A stretch of 64,000 nucleotides of DNA, taken from positions 334,339,106 to 334,403,105 of the forward strand of contig OY282558.1 of NCBI GenBank assembly GCA_958295665.1. Direction: 5' to 3'. Each line of letters opens with the position of its first letter. Positions within the stretch are counted from its first letter, which is position 1. The translations under genes and the position numbers were made by a program. The stretch comes from Tipula vernalis. Lineage: Eukaryota > Arthropoda > Insecta > Diptera > Tipulidae. The notes beneath the pieces were generated by a model that was not told where the DNA came from, searched no databases, and saw nothing but the letters and a program-made list of their open reading frames with translations. Shown here one piece after another: positions 58,199-64,000 of the stretch.

Positions 58199-59184
58199 CT
58201 TTACCTTCCGCATTGAGCTTTGTTGCTAGAGTTCTATATGTATCGGAGTCTGGTGTATTGATTTTCCACACGTGTTTGTTTAGTGACACTATTCTATATT
58301 CCTTAGCTGTCACTGATTTCATTATAGATTGTATACTAGCAAATTCTGTTATGTCGATTACATTAATTGGCGGAGGAGCCTTTTCTTTCGGTACAAACTT
58401 TTGTTGCCGATTTTGTTGCTGTTGCTGGTGAGCTGGTTTGGTATTCGTATCACCAGTTACTAATACATTAGTTTGCGAATGATCTCCAACTTCAGACGAG
58501 AATTCTGCTTTTCGTTTTTTGGTAGGTCTTTTCTTCCTTTTCAGTGCCCAATCTGTTTCTCTCATGAGATCCTCTTCATCAGTATGGAACTCATTGTTAT
58601 AACCGGTATGAGTACTTTCTTCATTATAACAAGTTAGCGGGTTTTCAGGAATCTCGATTGGTTTGGGCTTCTTCAATTCTTCATTTTATTTTTTTAGTTT
58701 TTCAAATTCGCTTCTTAGTTGGGTTAAAAGTACATCTATTTCACTGAGTTTTCGACAGAGTTCAGCGTTTTCATCTTTCTGCTGATTTGCAGAGTTAGTA
58801 TGATTGTTTGGTGATCTTAACAACATTGAACTTCTTTCGAATGGGTTTAGCAATGATTGGCTCACCCCAGAATACATTGAGCCAGCCTCGTAAGAGGGTG
58901 GATTAGCCAACTGGGTAGCTGGTTTACCACCTGGAGTATTATTTCCTTTTTGTGTTGTATTCATTGCTTTAAAACTGGTTATGTATCAACTACTAACCTA
59001 ACTAGTACAAGTTGGTAGTGGGTCATTGAAGAGAACGTCATTTGCTATATTCTCTATTGTATCTCGATCGCCAGAGCCTCGTTAGTTAATTAGCAGGAAA
59101 TACCACGTGCAGGTGAGGTTGGCATTTGGTCTAGTGTATTAAGACCATCTAAACCGGCGCCCCTTACCCCCCAGCATCGAAATG

Positions 59185-59900
59185 TGATGATTGATATTCG
59201 AGACTTTATTGGTGATTCGATGTTTCAAAAAAGTCTAATTATTCGAGATTTTCGAGATTATTCGAGTATGTTTGAAATTGTTGGGTATATTTGATATCTA
59301 TTTGAAGGTTTCATCCTTATGTAGTATAGCAAATGATTACATATTTATGCGAATTTTCGGAATTTTTCGAAATTTTCGTTGCTTTTCTAAATTTTTACAG
59401 GCTTTCAGAGATTATTCATTAATATGTGTTCGAGATCAATCGAGATTCACGAGTTCCGCGGTTTATTCTAGATTTCTTAAATTTTTTGATATTTCCGGAA
59501 TAATTCGAGATTTTTAAAGATTTTCAAATTTATTTTGAATGGGAATGTTTGCGCTTATTATTGAATTAAGGAAACTTGCCGAAACACACATATAAATCGA
59601 GATATTTACCAAGATTTTTCGAGATTATGCCAAAATGTTGATATTTCTCCGATTTGCAAAATTATTCGAAATTATTCATGATTAACCAGGTTATTTACAC
59701 TTTTCGATATATGGCGGTAATTAGCGCGTATAAGATTTGCTATGGTTTTACATACTTACCGATAATTCGATATTTGAGAACATTCTAGACTATTTTAGAT
59801 ACTTTGAAAATTCGACATTTTTGAGATTATTTCGAAATTCTTGATATTTTTCAAAATACTCGAGAGTTGTGATGCTTTATCGATATTTTTAGAAACCGTC
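59185..59900. repeat. Degenerate TCGAGATT/TCGAAATT simple repeat
   Basis: Words such as ttcgagattttcgagattat, attattcgag, gaatttttcgaaattttcg and ttattcgaaattattcatg recur throughout. No fixed period; the plus frame at 59272-59517 is a product of it. Confidence 0.7.
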
Positions 59901-61199
59901 ATACCTTTGAGTTGATTGGAAGATGTTTTGTTTTGTTTAAGACCATTGAAATGAATCAAATTCTGCTTCGTCTATTCTCAAAATCATATACTGTTAATTA
60001 ATGCTAGGCGGGGAGTATGAAGAAAAATGTTTCCAACTAAAAACTTTGTTTGTTCGTAGGTACAACAAGCATTTTTAGGGGCCCAAAAACAATTGGGGGG
60101 GGGGAGGGCGGTAAGGGGCAACATTTATAGTTATATATCTTTTAAAAATTTTAAACAGTTTGAAAATGATTTTAATATAACGAAACAATGTTAACGACAC
60201 AAATTTTACGGTGCGGTTATGCATGAATTTGAGGCTTCTGAGGGACGCTTCAAATTAAAATAAAAAATTTACTTTTATTTGCAGAATTTCCATTGTGATT
60301 TTCGCATCTACTTCGGAACCACAGAATGTGAAGTGCTTCCCCACCTCCAAAAATCAGCTTTCGCCACTATCATGTATATAGATAATGTATCCAAATTCCT
60401 TACCTTTCACTGCTCTACCCGAAGTAGGCGCGTAATTCAATATTTTGGGGAATGGGGCCACATTTTCTTTCCGAAACGATCATATTTATTATGCACAGAT
60501 GTTACCGAATTTTTATTTTATCACCACCGTATTTTTCAAATCTTATTCATTTTTAACTTTATTAATGTTCTGACCACCAAAAAATATATTTGTGGAAACA
60601 ACTAAAAACTATTTATGTATGAAATACTCGGTTTTCAGTAGAGCAAAACAAGCTGTTTTGTAGTTTTTTAAAAAATATTCAAAACTTAATGAAACTTACA
60701 ACTTAACAAAACTTAAAATTTTCAAACTATTTTCTAATTTTATGAGAATTTTCATTTATTTCCCATAAGTGGTTTTACTAAACTTAAAATAAATATAAAA
60801 GTTCACTTAAGTCAACCTAATTGAATTTTCCAAACTGAAACAAAGTGAATAAAGGGTTTTAAGTTCAGTTAAGTTTATTTATTAAAATAAAAATATACAA
60901 GGAATTCACTTAAGTTAAACCAAAGAGTATGGAATATCAAGAATACCGAAGCTGAATAAAAAATTTAATCAGATTTAGCACCAACAAATGCAAATTTTTT
61001 GTTTTTGCGAGCAGTTACAACAACAACATTTTATAACTAATCGTTTCTGCCCTAAATTTCCTATTCGCCCGTTATTGAAAAAACATAACTAGGAACGTTT
61101 TTCTTCAGTTTCGTTTCTCTTGATATTACATTCTCGTTGGTTAAACATACCATAATAACTAAAATATATACATAAATAAAAAAAAATAATAAAAAAAAT
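59901..61199. other. Unannotated DNA
   Basis: No gene recognised. 60090-60113 is an unusual G-rich run (ggggggggggagggcggtaa). The 108-codon frame at 60279-60605 has no motif I know. From 60640 to 60910 runs of aacttaa-type words (taagttcagttaagtttatt) repeat loosely. Confidence 0.35.
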
Positions 61200-61640
61200 C
61201 GTTATAAGTAACCATTTTTTAACTCTTAATCTGCTTCGCTTTCGGAATCAACATGAGTCTCGGCAGATGGTCTTATATTACATATGTTGTCGTCGATTAT
61301 ATTCAAATTGATACATTGTTCACTCCACGACGTCTAATGTTTAGAGTTTTAAATGGTTCATCTTCATTTAACGAATTCTTATATAAAACTGTTCCAAAAA
61401 TTTTTGTGTATTGCATCCATTGGACGTTTCGCCAATTTTTTTCCTTCTCGACCTAAATTCCAGTATGTGTCAAACAATTGTTTTTGACTTTCATAGGAGA
61501 TACGACCAACGCAATTTTTCTACATTTCTTGAGAGGCTGACACATTCTCTCTCTGACAAAATAGATTCTTAATTTCTGGTATGCCTTTTCCACCCGACCG
61601 AGAACTGAGGCAAAGACAGTTTCTCATCTGTTAAAAATAA
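61200..61640 (-). pseudogene. Coding-like relic with Cys-rich motif (unidentified)
   Basis: The minus strand gives consecutive pieces: NCVGRISYESQKQLFDTYWN and LGREGKKLAKRPMDAIH (about 61525-61400) and, in the same direction, NIIDDNICNIRPSAETHVDS then ESEAD to a stop near 61225. The first piece resembles the Cys...IxxExxxxLFxxFWxLG motif that recurs in an abundant, poorly characterised arthropod protein family often found in transposon-rich regions. Frames are broken. I recognise the motif only in outline and assign no function. Confidence 0.25.
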
Positions 61641-63437
61641 AAATTAAATCAGCTAGGTTACTTTAGAAGGAAAATGAAATTGTTTTGCAGTAAGGGATAT
61701 ACCATTTCACAGTTTTCCTATTATGTGTATTATCGCAGTAATATCATTTTTTTTTTTAAAGAATAGCAAAACGCTAATAATTAATCCGGAAATTCAATTG
61801 AATGAGATTTAATTGAGTTATAAAAACATTTCCCATTTCTTTACAAAATAATAAAATTAAAATCGGGAAAACGTACTAAAGCTAACGAAAATGTCAAATC
61901 ATATTTTATAGCTTCCTGTTTCATTTATTTTTCGTTTAGCTATGTTCTTCTTGCTACAGTATACAACAACAAAGGATGATTTTGATATATGGCGGTGTAA
62001 TTATAGTCTATCCTATATCTACTACCAATGAACGGAAAAATCACTGTTTTATTATTGAACCAAACAAATCCGTTACCCAAGTTTTGTACACTAATCTTGA
62101 TAAAATAATCTCAGTTGCACAAAAAAAAAAAAAAAAGGCGATTTTCTTTGAAGTGTACAATGTACATCTTACACTCTCGTTTAAAGTATGGTGAAAGAAA
62201 AGTTGGAATCAAACAACAAAAATTGCGGTGTATATATATGTTTAAAGTTCCCACCACCGCTGGCTGCTTTTTTGTGTATTGTGATGTTCTGTTCACAAAC
62301 AGAAATTCTCATCCTTTTGGATAAACATAACAGCAAAATTCTTTAGAACTTAAAAAACTATCAAAATAAATTCTTTGCATTCATAACGAAGAATCGTAAA
62401 AAAAAAAAGAATATTTTCAAACACAAAAATTTCAACTTTATGTTTTCTTAACGTTTTCATCCATGCTCTCGGTACAAAAAGACAATTAAAAATTTTAAGT
62501 TTTATATAATATTCCCCTTTTCTCGAGAGTTTCTTTTGTCTTTAACAATTCTTATTATTATTTTTTTTTTAGCGCGGCATTTTATATCTTTTCGTTTGAT
62601 AATAAAATGTGAAATGAAATAATTGATAATTTTTTATTTTTTTAAACGATAAAATTATATATTTCTTTAAATGTAATATTCTTATACGAAAATTGTTATT
62701 TTTTTTATTCTTGGTTTGGTCAAATACTCAAAGTCTATCTACGATAGTTAATTCTTTGAATTCCATTCATCGTTCAATCTATTTTTATTTTTTCAGTATT
62801 ATTTATTTTTTGGGTTGATTATTTGTTGTTGTTATATAAAATTAATATATTCGAAGGATTGAAAAAGCAAAAAAAAAACAAACAAAAAATTAATTCGTTT
62901 GATGTTTGTTGATGATGGAATACCTTAGATAGGCTAAAGATTCACTGCGTTTCATTTAGTTAGTATTATGTTGATATCATTTTATGTACATTTTAATCAG
63001 CATGACTGATTTTATTAATACTAGTACATAGTACTTATTCATTTTGTAGCACACGGAAACGTCTTTGAAATATTATAATCTTAATCGAGTTAGTTGGAAG
63101 AGGAAATATGTACTATCATGTCATAATTAAAATGGATTGCGACAAACAAAAATAATTATAAAAGCAACTAGACACATTCACACAGTTTTATGCCATGCAA
63201 CTGTAAAAAAATATTCATATTCCAAACGAAACCAATGGAAGTCTACACAGAAGAAGAGAGAAAACCACAAGATTTGTTGTATTTCTGCGCCTTTAATAAT
63301 ATTTACTTTTTTAACCGATTTTACAATAGTTCAGACACGATGGTCGTTGTTTGCAGTCATGCAAACAGGCATGTCTTCCAATCTTTAACAAAACCGTATA
63401 TAGAATCCCAGTTTTACTTTGGTCTAAAAACACCAAA
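61641..63437. other. Unannotated AT-rich DNA
   Basis: No gene recognised; many A/T homopolymers (for example the A-run near 62120). Confidence 0.4.
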
Positions 63438-64000
63438 GTATTGAAATCCTGTCAAAAATGATCAAAAATTTGGTTGGTCCAAAACCACTTTTCTCGACGT
63501 TTTGAAAGTCCCTGAGTCTAAAAAAGCAAAAAAAAAAAAATTTCCGTCCGTCTGTCTGGATGTCTGTACCCATGGTATCTCGAGAACGGTTTGTTCGATT
63601 TAGAATTTTTTTTTGCCAATCTGTTTCTATGGTCAAGGCCGAGATTGAAAAGCTTTTGCAACCTGTGCGTCAAGAGGGTCGGGTACCTACCATACGATTA
63701 GACCCAAAATGCCTGGTTATAGAAATATTTACCAATTTTTTAAATATGTTGGTTTGAATATTGAGTTGGGTATTGAGTTTGGGGTTGAGTCGAAGGTTAA
63801 GTTAGGGGTCAATTTGCGGGTTGAGTTGAAGTTAAGTTGAAATTGAGTTGGGGTTAGGTTAAGATGTAGTTAGCAGTTGATCAATTTTTTTTATATGCTG
63901 GTTTGAGGATTGAGTTGGAAGCGAGTTTGCGGTTTAGTTGAGGGTTGAATTGGGGTTGAAATGGTGTTAGACTAGTGTTTAGTGAGCAGTTGAGCAATCT
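63438..64000. repeat. Dispersed repeat R, copy 2 (cut by window end)
   Basis: Direct repeat of 47634-48335, starting gtattgaaatcctgtcaaaa. Follows it through gtccctgagtctaaaaaa, tccgtccgtctgtctggatg, ggtcaaggccgagattgaaa and tacctggttatagaaatat-type sequence into the gagttggggttga-type tail. Differs by an A-run expansion near 63528 and scattered substitutions. Confidence 0.85.

Larger units (their letters stand above)
56066..58964 (-). pseudogene. Jockey ORF1 (Gag-like, zinc-knuckle protein), split
   Basis: Nucleic-acid-binding ORF1 protein. From the ATG at 58964: a low-complexity head, a coiled-coil-like ELCRKLSEIDVLLTQLRSEF, an in-frame TAA at 58686-58688, then basic and Gln-rich sequence and INVIDITEFASIQSIMKSVT (58380) leading into the conserved EYRIVSLNKHVWKINTPDSD block. 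At EGKV (58203) the solo LTR intervenes; coding resumes at 56840 with EWFTYEDKSERAIKVMAKGL and HPTCKKKDIIEDLKAKDL, the PRE_C2HC-type domain of Jockey Gag. The zinc knuckle CKKCQGFNHTQKYC follows (56525-56484), then a second whose first Cys codon is now TGA (56471). ORF1 ends at 56066, almost touching ORF2. Without the LTR only a few stops would interrupt it. Confidence 0.85.
53296..59172 (-). mobile_element. Near full-length Jockey element interrupted by a solo LTR
   Basis: Minus-strand LINE with 5' UTR (about 58965-59172), ORF1, ORF2 and a poly(A) seen as the plus-strand T-run at 53296-53304. Candidate target duplication: agcatgaa at 53288-53295 and agcatcgaa at 59173-59181 (one base inserted). 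Length without the LTR is about 4.5 kb, normal for Jockey. Its ORFs are broken by point changes and by the insertion at 56843-58198. Confidence 0.75.

Noticed and set aside
58150..58431. 93-codon plus frame ending in Cys/Phe-rich sequence
   Set aside because: Antisense to the Gln-rich part of Jockey ORF1 and crossing the LTR junction.
60279..60605. 108-codon plus frame
   Set aside because: Low-information sequence with no recognised family; could not be supported.

Overview
The window is AT-rich eukaryotic DNA and the coding families in it are all those of arthropod, most likely insect, mobile elements: Jockey, I and R1-like non-LTR retrotransposons, two Ty3/gypsy lineages, a Penelope-like element with a GIY-YIG endonuclease, Tc1 and Tigger (pogo) DNA transposons, and many short inverted-repeat elements (MITEs). 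I recognise no host protein gene, tRNA or rRNA. Nearly every coding region is broken by stops, frameshifts or nested insertions, so this reads as gene-poor, transposon-rich intergenic or heterochromatic sequence. The species cannot be named from the sequence.

Layout. 0-5.5 kb: two decayed non-LTR elements (+) and a gypsy pol scrap (-). 5.7-7.4 kb: a foldback MITE, one Tigger-like terminus, short tandem repeats. 9.6-10.9 kb: a poorly defined coding-like relic (-). 12.05-12.94 kb: two LTRs head to head. 14.6-16.3 kb: an ATGGTATG-type satellite hit by three separate insertions. 18.3-26.2 kb: a MITE, then a cluster built on one 0.92-kb inverted-repeat family (copies at 19.2, 24.3 and 24.2/25.7 kb, one nested inside another), with a Tc1 element, a relic Penelope endonuclease and a nearly complete Tigger transposase.

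26.2-28.3 kb holds the best-preserved gene, a Penelope-like RT/GIY-YIG protein, with a hammerhead-ribozyme-like fold in its 3' region. 28.3-33.9 kb is a Ty3/gypsy gag-pol body that lies between two inverted, not direct, copies of its own 3' end (LTR plus about 255 bp of internal sequence). 34.3-36.0 kb repeats the nested MITE arrangement. 38.0-43.0 kb: a 170-175-bp satellite split around an I-like retrotransposon with an 11-bp target duplication, and another MITE. 45.4-51.8 kb: an R1/Jockey-like relic, a dispersed repeat with a G-rich tail, a MITE made of direct and inverted 107-bp units, and a mag-lineage gypsy relic (-). 53.3-59.2 kb: a near full-length Jockey element (-) whose ORF1 is split by a 1.36-kb solo LTR with a 4-bp target duplication. 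59.2-64 kb: degenerate simple repeats, unannotated AT-rich DNA and the second copy of the dispersed repeat.

The genes do not form a host pathway. What the window records is an insertion history that can be ordered by nesting, and an unusual recurrence of LTR sequence in inverted (palindromic) arrangement at two independent loci.
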